Positions 1 through 8,711 of a stretch of DNA of 64,000 nucleotides are shown piece after piece. The first letter of the stretch is position 1; every line of letters starts with the position of its first letter. Origin of the DNA: Humidesulfovibrio sp. (lineage in GTDB: Bacteria; Desulfobacterota; Desulfovibrionia; Desulfovibrionales; Desulfovibrionaceae). The stretch lies in NCBI RefSeq assembly GCF_031082295.1, contig NZ_JAVHLD010000010.1, positions 1 through 64,000 on the forward strand. Direction: 5' to 3'. Under the pieces are notes generated by a model. It ran no database searches. It was not told where the DNA came from and was given only the letters and a program-made list of their open reading frames with translations. The translations under genes were made by a program, and so were the position numbers.

Positions 1-66
1 CTGCGCGCGGGGGCCATCCCGGTTGCGACCCTCACGGCCCACTTCGCGCTGACCCCCTCGGTTTAG
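1..66 (+). CDS. possible 3' end of an unknown coding sequence
   Basis: Frame 1 is open from the first base of the window to a TAG at 64-66 and encodes 21 residues ending ALTPSV. A terminator-like hairpin follows 5 bases later, as expected at the end of a gene. Too little is present to name a product, and the reading frame could be chance in GC-rich DNA. Confidence 0.35.
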   Translation: MRAGAIPVATLTAHFALTPSV

Positions 67-70
67 GTTT

Positions 71-124
71 TTGAACCTGATCCCCGCAACCACTGCTATG
101 AGCGGGTCCAGAGTTCAATTTTTT
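71..124 (+). terminator. terminator-like hairpin after the first partial gene
   Basis: TTGAAC (71-76) pairs with GTTCAA (113-118), and an inner CCCGC (83-87) pairs with GCGGG (102-106). The outer arm runs straight into six T residues (119-124). It looks like an intrinsic terminator for the gene ending at 66; the internal loop makes the fold imperfect. Confidence 0.5.
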
Positions 125-235
125 CGACCGATTTTCATGGTTTTCACGCCGCAAGCGCGACGTCGCCAAAACCGCCACACTTTTAAATACCCAGAATTAC
201 ACAAGATATATTTTTATTTTACCCGACTGCACACA

Positions 236-252
236 TTGGCACGCATCCTGCT
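236..252 (+). promoter_or_regulatory. sigma-54 (-24/-12) promoter
   Basis: TTGGCACG followed by CATC and CTGCT has the invariant GG and GC exactly ten bases apart, as sigma-54 promoters require; only two conserved positions differ from the usual consensus. An AT-rich stretch (about 178-230) lies just upstream, where integration host factor often bends DNA at such promoters. The expected start is near 262. The first supported gene downstream is the Nudix gene at 553. Confidence 0.6.
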
Positions 253-286
253 CTATGCCAAGTATCCTTCCTTCCTTTGCAGAAAC

Positions 287-318
287 CAGCTTCCCTGGGG
301 TGGTCCCACGGGAAGCTG
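287..318 (+). other. strong hairpin in the sigma-54 leader
   Basis: CAGCTTCCC (287-295) pairs perfectly with GGGAAGCTG (310-318), continued inside by TGGG/CCCA with a single bulged C. It starts about 25 bases after the predicted sigma-54 start site and is followed by a moderately T-rich stretch (ATTTCATTTC). It could be a leader structure, an early terminator or the 3' end of a short RNA. Confidence 0.45.
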
Positions 319-552
319 ATTTCATTTCAGGCCCCAGCGTTCTCCCGCACCCAATTCCTCCCAAGGAGACGCCCCCGCCAGCTTCACACCGCGGGGCCGA
401 ACCGCGTCTTCACCGTTCGCATCCCCCTGCCCACTTTGTGCATCTTTGCCGTTTTATGGCACGATTATGCTTGTCATGTGCCCCACGTTCATCTATCTGA
501 TTGATTGCTGGGCCACACCCAAGCGAGTATCCGCCATTTCAGGAGGAGTTCC
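319..552. other. intergenic region with no recognised gene
   Basis: Short open frames cross this stretch (255-500 on plus, for example), but they lack ribosome-binding sites, are proline/histidine-rich and resemble nothing known to me. Apart from a Shine-Dalgarno sequence (541-546) for the next gene I see no further structure. Confidence 0.5.
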
Positions 553-1002
553 ATGTCCGCAGCAGGCTGGCGCCCGCAGACACCGCTGCTCACCGTGGAC
601 GTGCTGGTGCACCTTCCTGGGCGGGGCATCGTGCTGGTGGAACGCAAGAACCCGCCCCACGGCTGGGCCTTGCCGGGCGGGTTCGTGGACCTGGGCGAGA
701 GCTGCGAGGCCGCGGCGGTACGGGAGATGCGCGAGGAGACGGGGCTTGAGGTGGAGCTGACCTCGCTGCTTGGAGTCTACTCCGACCCGGCGCGCGACCC
801 GCGAGGGCACACGGCGAGCGCAGTGTACACGGCCCAGGCCCTCAACCCGGACCAGCTCCAGGCGGGCGACGACGCGGCCAAGGCGCAGGTGTTCCCCTTG
901 AACTCCCTGCCCCCCCTGGCCTTTGACCACGGACGGATCGTGCGCGACTATGTCACCCGGCTCTCGAGCCTCCGCCCTCCCGGCGGGGATCCGGCAGCCT
1001 GA
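553..1002 (+). CDS. Nudix hydrolase
   Basis: A 149-residue single-domain Nudix hydrolase. The Nudix box is complete at residues 43-65: G43, E49, R57-E58, E61-E62 and G64 are in place, so Mg-dependent cleavage of a nucleoside diphosphate linked to some group X is expected. The substrate cannot be read from the sequence; ADP-ribose or 8-oxo-nucleotide activity are both possible. The ATG at 553 is chosen because AGGAGG lies six bases upstream; an in-frame TTG at 505 has no such site. The glycogen synthase gene follows 42 bases later, so an ADP-glucose-related role is conceivable but unproven. Confidence 0.88.
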   Translation: MSAAGWRPQTPLLTVDVLVHLPGRGIVLVERKNPPHGWALPGGFVDLGESCEAAAVREMREETGLEVELTSLLGVYSDPARDPRGHTASAVYTAQALNPDQLQAGDDAAKAQVFPLNSLPPLAFDHGRIVRDYVTRLSSLRPPGGDPAA

Positions 1003-1044
1003 TCCAGGCCGGGCGCTCCTGGCCCTGTCAGCGAGAGGATTTTC

Positions 1045-2502
1045 ATGGCCAAGCCTCTTGTTTTGTTCATGACCTCGGAGATGTACCCCTTCTCCAAAAC
1101 CGGCGGCCTGGCCGACGTTCTGGGCGCGTTGCCGCTGACCTTGCACCGCCTGGGCGTCAACACCGCCGTTGTAACGCCCATGTACGGCCGCTTCGCCACC
1201 TCCGGGTTCAACCTGCGCCTGCTCACCGAGCGCTGCCCCGTCGGCTATCCCTGGGCGCCCATCACCGCCGAGATTTACCAGGCCGACTACTACGGAATGC
1301 CCGTGTACTTCGTTGGCCGGGGCGAATACTTCGACCGCAGGTTCCTCTACAACACCCACGCGGGCGACTATTTCGACAACTGCGAGCGCTTCAATTTCTT
1401 CTGCCGCGCCACGCTGGAATGGGCGCGCAGGCTCGACTGGGCCCCGGCGGTCATCCACGCCCACGACTGGCAGAGCGCGCTGGTGCCGGCCTATCTGCAT
1501 TTCTGGCGGCGCACCGACCCCTACTGGAAGGACACCAAGACCGTCCTGACCATCCACAACCTGGCCTTCCAGGGCCGCTTCGCCTCGCGCCTGTTCTTCG
1601 AGTCCGGCCTGCCCGCGGAGGCCTGGAACATGAACGGGGCCGAGTTCTACGGCGACTTCAACCTGCTGAAGACCGGCATCGCCTACGCCGACGCCGTGAC
1701 CACCGTGAGCCCCACCTACGCAGAGGAGATCCTGACCCCGGAGTTCGGCTGCGGGCTGGAGGGCATGCTGCGCCGCCGCCGGGGTGCCCTGCGCGGCATC
1801 CTGAACGGCGCCGACTACTCCGTGTGGGACCCGCGCGACGACAAATTCCTGCCGTGCATCTACCGCTCCGGCAGCCCGGAGGGGAAGCGCGACTGCAAAC
1901 GCGCGCTCCTGAAGGAAATGTGCCTGCCCGACCAGCTGGAAGACAAGCCGGTGCTCTCCTTCATCGGCCGCTTCCGGGGCCAGAAGGGCGTGGACCTTTT
2001 GGTCGACATCATCCCGAAGCTCATGGAGCACGAGATAGGGCTCATCGTGCTGGGCGAGGGCAAGCTGGAGCATGAGGCCCGCCTGCAGGAACTGGCGGAG
2101 CAGCACCACGACAGGCTCTGCGTCATCGTGGGCTACTCCGAGGACCTGGCCCACCGCATCCAGGCCGGCTCGGACATCTTCCTCATGCCCTCGCGCTACG
2201 AGCCCTGCGGCCTGACGCAGATGTACGCCCTGCGCTTCGGCACGCCGCCGGTGGCCACGAACGTGGGCGGCCTGCGCGACACCATCGTGCCCTACCCGCA
2301 CCCGCAGGCCACGGGCTTCACCTTCGCCGACCCCGACCCCGAGACTTTCTACCGCACCATCCTTGAGGCCGTGGACCTGTGGAAGAACAAGAAGGCGTAC
2401 TGGCGCGGCATGGTCGAACGCGCCATGAACCAGGATTTCAGCTGGGAAAGCTCTGCCGCCCGGTACATCGAGTTGTACCGCTCCCTGGGCGCGCGAGTTT
2501 AG
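1045..2502 (+). CDS. glgA: glycogen synthase (ADP-glucose type)
   Basis: A 485-residue GT5 glycosyltransferase of normal bacterial GlgA length. The N-terminal KTGGLADV motif (K18-V25) that contacts ADP-glucose is present, as is the C-terminal EPCGLTQ segment (386-392) with the conserved glutamate of the retaining GT-B active site. It elongates alpha-1,4-glucan from ADP-glucose in the cytoplasm. The start is supported by GAGAGGA just upstream. It lies between a Nudix gene and a small starch-binding protein, with close spacing that suggests one transcript. No glgB or glgC is present in the window. Confidence 0.95.
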   Translation: MAKPLVLFMTSEMYPFSKTGGLADVLGALPLTLHRLGVNTAVVTPMYGRFATSGFNLRLLTERCPVGYPWAPITAEIYQADYYGMPVYFVGRGEYFDRRFLYNTHAGDYFDNCERFNFFCRATLEWARRLDWAPAVIHAHDWQSALVPAYLHFWRRTDPYWKDTKTVLTIHNLAFQGRFASRLFFESGLPAEAWNMNGAEFYGDFNLLKTGIAYADAVTTVSPTYAEEILTPEFGCGLEGMLRRRRGALRGILNGADYSVWDPRDDKFLPCIYRSGSPEGKRDCKRALLKEMCLPDQLEDKPVLSFIGRFRGQKGVDLLVDIIPKLMEHEIGLIVLGEGKLEHEARLQELAEQHHDRLCVIVGYSEDLAHRIQAGSDIFLMPSRYEPCGLTQMYALRFGTPPVATNVGGLRDTIVPYPHPQATGFTFADPDPETFYRTILEAVDLWKNKKAYWRGMVERAMNQDFSWESSAARYIELYRSLGARV

Positions 2503-2551
2503 TGGAACCTGTCAGGCGGCCCGGGGGGGCTGCGTTCAAGGGGGATCAATC

Positions 2552-2857
2552 ATGCCGCTGACCAAGACGTTTTCCAAGGACAAGAGCAAGTGCAAGGTGG
2601 TCTTTTCCCTGCCAGTGGACAACGCCGAGGGGGCCAAGAAGCTCTTCCTTGCTGGCGAGTTCAACGAATGGAACCCCACGGCGCTGCCCATGCGCAAGGC
2701 CAAGGGCCAGTTCACAACGACCCTGACGCTGCCGGCCGCAACGCCCTACCAGTACCGCTACGTCACCGAGACGGGCGTCTGGCTCAACGACACCGAGGCC
2801 GACTGCTACGTGTACAGCGCCTTCGCCGACGCCGACAACTCGGTGGTCGTGCTCTAG
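2552..2857 (+). CDS. stand-alone CBM48 / isoamylase N-terminal-like glycogen-binding protein
   Basis: 101 residues. Almost all of the protein resembles the carbohydrate-binding module found at the N terminus of branching and debranching enzymes and in AMPK beta: the FLAGEFNEWNP segment (about 30-40), a central beta strand region, then YQYRYV and WLNDTEAD. No catalytic domain is attached. It starts 49 bases after glgA behind a GGGGGA site, so it is probably co-expressed and may tether an enzyme to stored polyglucose or act as a glucan sensor; that role is inference. The module assignment is firm, the function is not. Confidence 0.85.
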   Translation: MPLTKTFSKDKSKCKVVFSLPVDNAEGAKKLFLAGEFNEWNPTALPMRKAKGQFTTTLTLPAATPYQYRYVTETGVWLNDTEADCYVYSAFADADNSVVVL

Positions 2858-2875
2858 CGCCTTGCGGTCCGGCGC

Positions 2876-2922
2876 GCTTCTGCGTTAAGCCCTGTCGCAT
2901 GACGCCACGCACACGCAGAAGC
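2876..2922. repeat. 10-bp perfect inverted repeat between CBM48 gene and holB
   Basis: GCTTCTGCGT (2876-2885) and ACGCAGAAGC (2913-2922) are perfect inverted copies separated by 27 bases. There is no T tract, so it is not a typical terminator; it may be an mRNA stem or a weak transcription end. Confidence 0.45.
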
Positions 2923-2954
2923 ACGCCGAGCGCCGCAGCCTTTTGGAGCCGCCC

Positions 2955-3812
2955 ATGACAGCGACGGCGTGCTCCCCCACATCCCTTTGCTCCTTCGCCG
3001 GGGCCGCCCAGGTGCTGCCGCGCCTGCGCACCCTGGCCGCCAAAGCGCCCCAGAGCCTGGTCATCGAGGGCGGCGCCGAAAGCGACCGCAGAACCGCCGC
3101 CCTGGCCTGGGCCGCCACCCTCAATTGCACCGGCGCCCCCGCAGCACGCCCCTGCTGCACCTGTGCCGCCTGCGTGCAGATCCCCCAGGGCGTGTTCATG
3201 GACCTCAAGGTCTTCGGCCTCGAGGAAAAGATCACCACCGACGAGGTGCGCGACGCCCTGCCAGAGTGGGGCCAGCCGCCGCGCGGCAAGGGCCTGCGCG
3301 TGAGCATCTTCCACGGCGCCCACGAATTCCACCCCGCCGTGGCCAACCTGCTGCTCAAGACCCTTGAGGAGCCCCGGCCCGGCAACGTCTTCGTGCTCCT
3401 GGCCCCCCAGCGCGAGCGCCTGTTGCAGACGCTGGTCTCGCGCAGCTTCGTGCTCACCCTGCCCTGGCCCGAGCCACAGCCCCCGGAGCCGGACGTGGCC
3501 GAATGGCTGGCCGCCCTGCTTCACTTCTGGGACACCGGGCAGGGCTGGTTCGAGCGCACCGGCACAAAGGGCGCGGCGGACCGTTCCCTCAGCCTGCGGC
3601 TGCTCTCCGCCTGCCAGCGCGAACTGACCCTGGCCGTGGCCGGGAACACCCAGGCCTCCCCCGTGGCCAAGCGGCTGGCGCGGCTCGGCCCTGCGGGTCT
3701 GCGGCGCTTCGACCTGGTGCTGGCCAGCGCCCAGGAGGCCCTGAACCAGCCCACGGTGATGCCCGCGCTGGTGCTGGACTGGATCGCCACGACCATGATC
3801 GCCAAGCGCTAG
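2955..3812 (+). CDS. holB: DNA polymerase III delta-prime subunit
   Basis: 285 residues, a clamp-loader AAA+ protein of the DnaX/HolB family. A cysteine cluster near residues 55-70 (CC-T-C-AAC) matches the zinc-binding region of delta-prime, and the segment NLLLKTLEEP followed by VFVLLAP and LVSRS corresponds to the sensor 1 and SRC regions, here with SRS. No ATP-binding P-loop is obvious, which is normal for delta-prime. The ATG at 2955 sits six bases after GGAG (2945-2948), which favours it over an in-frame TTG at 2943 that overlaps this site. It ends just before the convergent cyclase gene. Confidence 0.82.
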   Translation: MTATACSPTSLCSFAGAAQVLPRLRTLAAKAPQSLVIEGGAESDRRTAALAWAATLNCTGAPAARPCCTCAACVQIPQGVFMDLKVFGLEEKITTDEVRDALPEWGQPPRGKGLRVSIFHGAHEFHPAVANLLLKTLEEPRPGNVFVLLAPQRERLLQTLVSRSFVLTLPWPEPQPPEPDVAEWLAALLHFWDTGQGWFERTGTKGAADRSLSLRLLSACQRELTLAVAGNTQASPVAKRLARLGPAGLRRFDLVLASAQEALNQPTVMPALVLDWIATTMIAKR

Positions 3813-3879
3813 CCAGCGCACCGCCAGACAACAGCCTCGACGGGCCGCTCAGAAGGTGCGACGGCAGGGGGTGGGAGGG

Positions 3880-6800
3880 CTAGAAGGCCTTGATCCTCGG
3901 GCAGGCGGACTTCTTGGGGATGAAGATCTTGACCTCCGGCCTGGAGGGAACCGTCCGGGCCAGATTCTCGCGCAGGAAGGTCAGCGGCGACAGCGACAAC
4001 AGCTGCGGCGGATTGTCGAAGCCCTGGCAGAAAAGCTCGCCCCAGTTGGTGGCGTAGATCACCGAAGCCTGGAGGATCTTGTTCTTGTCCGGCGGCACCG
4101 GCAGGTTCAGGATTACGTAGGCCCTGGTCACCTGCTCGTCCCGCAGGTACTCCTCCATGTCCGGGTTCAGAATCTCGTGCCGCGGGAAGAAGGTCGTCAG
4201 GTCCTGCAGGAGCGCCTGCATGTCCATCACCGCGATGGGCGCCAGGGTCTTCTCGGCCTGCACCGCCAGTCCCGGCACATAGATGCCGTTGACCACGATC
4301 CAGGCCAGCAGCCGCGCCACGTCCGTGTCCCTGCGGATGGGCTCGAGCGACTCCACCGCGGCCTTGCCCGTGGCCTTTTCCTTGCCCTTCACCGCCCAGA
4401 CCGTGCGCTTCCCCGGCGCCTTTTCCGCATAGAAGTACAGTTCGGTGAAGGCCACATCCTCGGACAGGAAGGGCACCAGGCTTACCTTGTGCTCATGCTG
4501 GGCGAAGTTGGAGGCGATGCGCCGCCCCAGGCGCGTCAGGTCCTGCGGGGTGATGCTCGCGGACGCGCGGTCGGCCTTGAGGCCGCCCTGGATGCGGCGA
4601 TAGGCCGCGATCATGAACTGGTTCACCAGCCCGCCCAGGCGCATGGAATTGGCGAAGGTGTCGGTCGCCCACGTGGCCTGCGCCACCTGGCTGAACTCCG
4701 GCGGCAGGTACTCCGCCTCCACATCGGCCTTGAGCCACAGGCACTCTGCCAGGAGGCCCAGCGCGCCCTCGTCGCCCAGGGCGGCGTAGTGCGAGTGGAT
4801 GGAGGAGAAGAGCGCCAGGTACGGGTCCACCCACTCCAGGCGGGAGCGGCCGCGCATGACCGCCTCCTTGATACGGTCGCACAAGAGCCGCATGGTCTGG
4901 CCCTTGTCCGCGTACTTCTCAAGCAGGCCAAGCTTCATCACCGACTTGTAGGGGCTGTGCAGGGCCTTGACCATCTGCCACAGGCACGCCCCGAAATATT
5001 CGCTGGCCGGAATCGGTTCGGGCTGGCCCAGGTCGACCAGTTCCCCCGCCAGCCGGGGGTCCAGCACGGAGATTTCGGCCAGGAGCGACTGGGCAGTGGC
5101 GGCGTCGGCCCCGGGAGGCGCGGCCCACCAGAGCAGGTCCTTTCCCGCGAGCCGGAGCGCCGTGCGGTAGAACTCCTCCTTCAGCAGGGCCGCCTGGGCA
5201 GAGCCGGAGCTCTCCTTGTCGCTCATGCCGAAGGAATTGGTGCGCACCTCGTCCAGGGTCATGGCGAAGAAGTGCACCTCCAGCCCGAACTGCTGGTCCG
5301 CCCAGACTTCCAGGGCCGCGAGCTTGCGGCGCAGACCGTCGCGCACCTCCTGCGCCGAGCCCTCAGGCTCGTTGTGGCAAACCCAGCAGTCGATGTCCGA
5401 GGACGGCTTCTGGGCCACGGAGCCCAGGCTGCCGATGGCGTACAGGGCGTCGATGGTCAGAAGCGGCGCAGCCTTCGCCGTGGGAGCCTGGCCGGGAAAG
5501 TACTTTTCCAGCAGGGCCGCATCCACTCGGACCTCCGGGCCGCCCAGGGCGCAGGCCGGAACGTTGCCGAGGCCCTGGGCCTTCTCGAAGACATCCGTCA
5601 CCAGGAGCTGCGGGAGCAACGTCAGGAACACGCCCTGGGCCTCGGTCAGTCGCTCCCTGGCCAACTCCATGCGGCGCTGGTTCTGGCCGCGCATGGCCGC
5701 CAGGGTCCTTCTGGCCTCGTCCAGGCGCACATAGCGGCCCACGCAGGCTGCCACGAAGGCCGCGCCGGACTCGGTGCGCAGGGCCGGGGGCAGCTCGACA
5801 AGCGCAGGATCGCCCCCGGACAGCAGCTCGGCCAGGGTTGCCCAACTCGCCTCGGCCAGGTGCGGGTTGTCCGTATGCCCGCCCAGCACGGAGATTCCGC
5901 GCATGGAGCAACGCGCAAAGCTCCCCCCCTGAACCTCGCAATGGCGCAGGCGGGCATGGGCCAGCGCGCAGTCCTGAAACTCGAAGCCGCGCCAGACACT
6001 GCGCTCCAGCACCGAGCCGGACAGGTCGCAACGGGCGAAGGAGCTGTGCGTCTGGGCCACCGTCTGGGCGCGCAGTCCTGAAAATGAACAGGCTCTGGCT
6101 GTGATGCGATCCATGCGCACCTTCGTCAGATGCGTTTCGGCCAGGCAGGACTCCGTCAAGGCGCACCGGGAAACGGTGCAGGAGGACAGCCGCAGGCGCG
6201 CGGCATCGCAGCGTTCGAGCGCGCAGCCGCTGAAGGTGCAGCCTTGGAACTGTGCGCCGCAAAGATCGACGGCTGAAAACGTGCAGCCCTGGAAGGTGCA
6301 GCTCTCGAACCGGCAGCCCGCAAGGTTGCAGTTGCTCAGGCGGAGCCTGCGGAAAGTGACTGAGGAAAACTGGCTGGCCGAGAGGTTCACCGAGGTGAGG
6401 GTGGACCCTTCCAGGCTCTCGCCGCTCAGGGTGGAGTTCGAATAGTCCTGGTCCTTCAGCGGACTCAAGGCGTCCTTCAGGGCCTCTGCCAAGGAGGGGC
6501 GGCGCTGGCTCGCGGCCTTGGCCGGGACCTTGGCCGCCGCCGGTGGCGCGAGCAGCGTGGCGCTCTCGGCCGCATCCCTGGCGGTCTGGGACGAGAATAT
6601 CTGCGCCAGAGCCTGCACCGAGGCCTTGTCCAGCATGCTCTGCAAGGCCTTTGCGGCACGGCGGAGAAATTCGGCCTCGACCCGGGCCAGGGCGAGGAAG
6701 ACTCGGCCCATGACGGCCTCGCGGTCAGCAGCGGGAACGTCCGGCAAGAGGGACGCCAGGCCGAGCCTGGGCAGCAAGGGCGCCAACGAGAGGGCTCGCT

Positions 6801-7683
6801 CATGCGTCTCGCCGCCCTGGCGCAGCATGTCCGCAAGCACGAGCCCCAGGAGCTCCGGCTCGGCCTTGGCGGCAGGCAGCAGCAGCCTGGGAGCATCGGG
6901 GGTTGCGGCCAAGCGGCGCAACTCCACAAGCAGGGCGGGCTCTCGGACCTCCAGATCAGGGGCTGCGCCCAGAAGCGGGGCCAACCGGCTCGGCCCGTCA
7001 GCACCGGAGACGCGAAGCGCATAGCCCAAGGCCTCCACGTGGATGGCCGGGCTGGACAAGCTCTCGGCGGCCTTGAGCAGCGCCCCGGCCGTTGTCGCGC
7101 CGGGCTTGCCCGCAAAGGCGTTGGGCAGGGCCTCGGCCAGGCAACTCGAGAGCAACGCGTCGCGCAGGGGCTTGGCCAGGGGCGTGCCTTCGTCGGCGAG
7201 AGTCCCCAGGAACTGCAGCGCGCCCTTGGGGTCGCAGCGGGCAGGCGTGGGCAGCAGGCTCTTGAGCCAAGCCGTGTACTGCTTGTCGTCGGCCTGGGGG
7301 CTCAGGCACATCTCATTCACGATGCTCAGGTAGTCCGCGCTGGAAAGCGCCTGGAGAATCGGCGTGACCTGCGGCAGGGGCAGGCTGCGGGCCTGGATGT
7401 GCAGCATGGCCAGGCAACGGCCAAAGCGCCCCAGGGAAGCCAGGGCCTGCAGCACCCGCGACGCGAGCGCGACATCGCGCAGGGTGCGCACGACGCTGAA
7501 CAACTGCCAGGCAACCTCGCCAACGGTGGCGGCGCCCTGGGGGGCATCGCCGTGACCGGCGGGCAACTCCGCAAGAGCGGAGAGAAGCCCCGGCAGGACC
7601 TTGATGGGGTCGCCGTTTTCGGCGCGCGCATGCCGCCTGAGGGCCTGGGCGATTTCCACAGCAGATTCGCTCATCAGACACAT
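3880..7683 (-). CDS. cyaA: class I adenylate cyclase with pentapeptide-repeat and long N-terminal region
   Basis: 1267 residues, far longer than enterobacterial CyaA (about 850). Residues 1-410 are helical and alanine/leucine-rich, possibly repeat-like. Residues about 414-605 are a pentapeptide-repeat region with recurring Cys/Ser-F/L steps (GCTF, NCNLAGC, SCTF). From about 620 it matches class I cyclases: GSLGSV near 752, then SSDIDCWVCH near 764 with both metal-binding aspartates, and a later segment EEFYRTALRLAGKDLLWW that parallels CyaA. It should make cAMP in the cytoplasm. ATG at 7683 has no obvious Shine-Dalgarno; a second ATG at 7674 is possible. The pentapeptide solenoid may be a docking or regulatory module. 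Confidence 0.85.
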   Translation of the reverse strand: MCLMSESAVEIAQALRRHARAENGDPIKVLPGLLSALAELPAGHGDAPQGAATVGEVAWQLFSVVRTLRDVALASRVLQALASLGRFGRCLAMLHIQARSLPLPQVTPILQALSSADYLSIVNEMCLSPQADDKQYTAWLKSLLPTPARCDPKGALQFLGTLADEGTPLAKPLRDALLSSCLAEALPNAFAGKPGATTAGALLKAAESLSSPAIHVEALGYALRVSGADGPSRLAPLLGAAPDLEVREPALLVELRRLAATPDAPRLLLPAAKAEPELLGLVLADMLRQGGETHERALSLAPLLPRLGLASLLPDVPAADREAVMGRVFLALARVEAEFLRRAAKALQSMLDKASVQALAQIFSSQTARDAAESATLLAPPAAAKVPAKAASQRRPSLAEALKDALSPLKDQDYSNSTLSGESLEGSTLTSVNLSASQFSSVTFRRLRLSNCNLAGCRFESCTFQGCTFSAVDLCGAQFQGCTFSGCALERCDAARLRLSSCTVSRCALTESCLAETHLTKVRMDRITARACSFSGLRAQTVAQTHSSFARCDLSGSVLERSVWRGFEFQDCALAHARLRHCEVQGGSFARCSMRGISVLGGHTDNPHLAEASWATLAELLSGGDPALVELPPALRTESGAAFVAACVGRYVRLDEARRTLAAMRGQNQRRMELARERLTEAQGVFLTLLPQLLVTDVFEKAQGLGNVPACALGGPEVRVDAALLEKYFPGQAPTAKAAPLLTIDALYAIGSLGSVAQKPSSDIDCWVCHNEPEGSAQEVRDGLRRKLAALEVWADQQFGLEVHFFAMTLDEVRTNSFGMSDKESSGSAQAALLKEEFYRTALRLAGKDLLWWAAPPGADAATAQSLLAEISVLDPRLAGELVDLGQPEPIPASEYFGACLWQMVKALHSPYKSVMKLGLLEKYADKGQTMRLLCDRIKEAVMRGRSRLEWVDPYLALFSSIHSHYAALGDEGALGLLAECLWLKADVEAEYLPPEFSQVAQATWATDTFANSMRLGGLVNQFMIAAYRRIQGGLKADRASASITPQDLTRLGRRIASNFAQHEHKVSLVPFLSEDVAFTELYFYAEKAPGKRTVWAVKGKEKATGKAAVESLEPIRRDTDVARLLAWIVVNGIYVPGLAVQAEKTLAPIAVMDMQALLQDLTTFFPRHEILNPDMEEYLRDEQVTRAYVILNLPVPPDKNKILQASVIYATNWGELFCQGFDNPPQLLSLSPLTFLRENLARTVPSRPEVKIFIPKKSACPRIKAF

Positions 7684-7755
7684 ATATAGCGGAACGGTCG
7701 CAGAGTCGAGTCCTGGGAGGAGACAAGAAAAGTAAAAAATATTTTACCAGGTCTA

Positions 7756-7782
7756 TTGACAGGGCCATTTCACGTCGATAAT
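7756..7782 (+). promoter_or_regulatory. sigma-70-type promoter of the outer-membrane protein gene
   Basis: A perfect TTGACA (7756-7761) is followed after 15 bases by GATAAT (7777-7782). The spacing is shorter than the usual 17 but both boxes are strong, in an AT-rich divergent region. The predicted start near 7789 gives a leader of about 75 bases before 7864. Confidence 0.6.
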
Positions 7783-7863
7783 AAGCAGGCATAACCATGA
7801 TGACTCATGCCCCCCATGATGTTGTCAAACCCTCTTTAATTTAGCCGGAAGGAAGGAACAACA

Positions 7864-8568
7864 ATGAAGAAGGCACATCTCATCATCTTCGCCGCCTTGG
7901 CGCTTGTCGCCACCCTGAGCCTGGGAACCGCCTTCGCGGCCGACAAAGGCGGCATCTATGTTGGCGTCAAGGGCGGCTATGAGTACATGGACCACGGCAA
8001 GAGCGGTGTGAGCGACTCCAAGGCCGCAGCCACCAACAACAACGCAACCAACGAGTCCTGGTCCGACAAGAACAGCTACACCGTCGGCGGCGCCCTCGGC
8101 TACAACTTCGCCGGCATGGGCCTGCCGGTCCGCGCTGAGGCCGAGTACCTGTACCACAACCAGTTCAAGTACAGCGCCACCAACTCCACCACCGGCGCGT
8201 TCAACGCCAAGATGGACATCCATACCGTGTTCGCCAACTTCTACTACGACATCAAGACCGGCACCGCCTTCACCCCGTATGTGGGCGCTGGCCTGGGCGT
8301 GGCGTGGATCAACCAGAAGGTCTCCAGCACCTTCACTGGCTGGACCGCTGCCACCGATGACGTCAGCAAGACGACCACCAACTTCGCCTGGAACGTGGGC
8401 GCTGGCGTCGGCTACTCCTTCACGGACAACATCATCCTCGACCTTGGCTACCGCTACACCAGCTTCGGCGACGGCAAGAAATTCTCCAGCACTGACGGAA
8501 CCATCGAGTTCCAGGCCAAGGACATCAAGTCCCACGAGGCCCTGCTCGGCCTGCGCTACCAGTTCTAA
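7864..8568 (+). CDS. outer-membrane beta-barrel protein (OMP_b-brl type)
   Basis: 234 residues. A classic signal peptide ends at AFA (about residue 25); the mature part alternates aromatic and polar residues (GGIYVGVKGGYEYM, IILDLGYRYTSF) and ends in the tyrosine/phenylalanine pattern LGLRYQF, where the terminal Phe is the usual signal for BAM-mediated barrel insertion. It resembles small eight-stranded OmpX/OmpW/Opa-like barrels. It has a strong promoter, a strong GGAAGGA site and its own terminator, as expected of an abundant single-gene surface protein. The ligand or role is unknown. Confidence 0.88.
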   Translation: MKKAHLIIFAALALVATLSLGTAFAADKGGIYVGVKGGYEYMDHGKSGVSDSKAAATNNNATNESWSDKNSYTVGGALGYNFAGMGLPVRAEAEYLYHNQFKYSATNSTTGAFNAKMDIHTVFANFYYDIKTGTAFTPYVGAGLGVAWINQKVSSTFTGWTAATDDVSKTTTNFAWNVGAGVGYSFTDNIILDLGYRYTSFGDGKKFSSTDGTIEFQAKDIKSHEALLGLRYQF

Positions 8569-8592
8569 CTGGCACACAAGGATCATGACGAG

Positions 8593-8623
8593 GCGGCCCT
8601 GCGAAAGCGGGGCCGCTTTTTTT
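8593..8623 (+). terminator. intrinsic terminator of the outer-membrane protein gene
   Basis: GCGGCCC (8593-8599) pairs with GGGCCGC (8610-8616), followed by seven T residues (8617-8623). It lies 24 bases after the stop codon. Confidence 0.9.
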
Positions 8624-8650
8624 GCGCGCTCCACCCACCTGCAGACAAAG

Positions 8651-8684
8651 AAAAGGGCCAGACCGGACAGCTCCGGCCTGACCC
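8651..8684 (-). terminator. intrinsic terminator of pgm
   Basis: On the minus strand a 13-bp stem (8672-8684 with 8655-8667, two G-U type mismatches) around a four-base loop is followed by TTTTCTTT. It lies 27 bases after the pgm stop codon. Confidence 0.8.
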
Positions 8685-8711
8685 GCTGAATAATCGCGCC
8701 CGGGGGGTGCT

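Noticed and set aside
255-500. 81-residue open frame after the sigma-54 promoter
   Set aside because: Its ATG lies upstream of the predicted transcript start, it has no ribosome site, and it is proline/histidine-rich.
493-2301. 602-residue minus-strand open frame across Nudix and glgA
   Set aside because: It is antisense to two clear genes, without start signals or domains.
3856-6081. 741-residue plus-strand open frame opposite the cyclase gene
   Set aside because: It is a shadow of the GC-rich minus-strand gene, rich in Arg/Gln/His/Gly with no ribosome site and no recognisable domain.
5880-6440. Separate Qnr-like pentapeptide resistance protein
   Set aside because: The repeats are in frame with the cyclase on both sides and have no internal start with a ribosome site.
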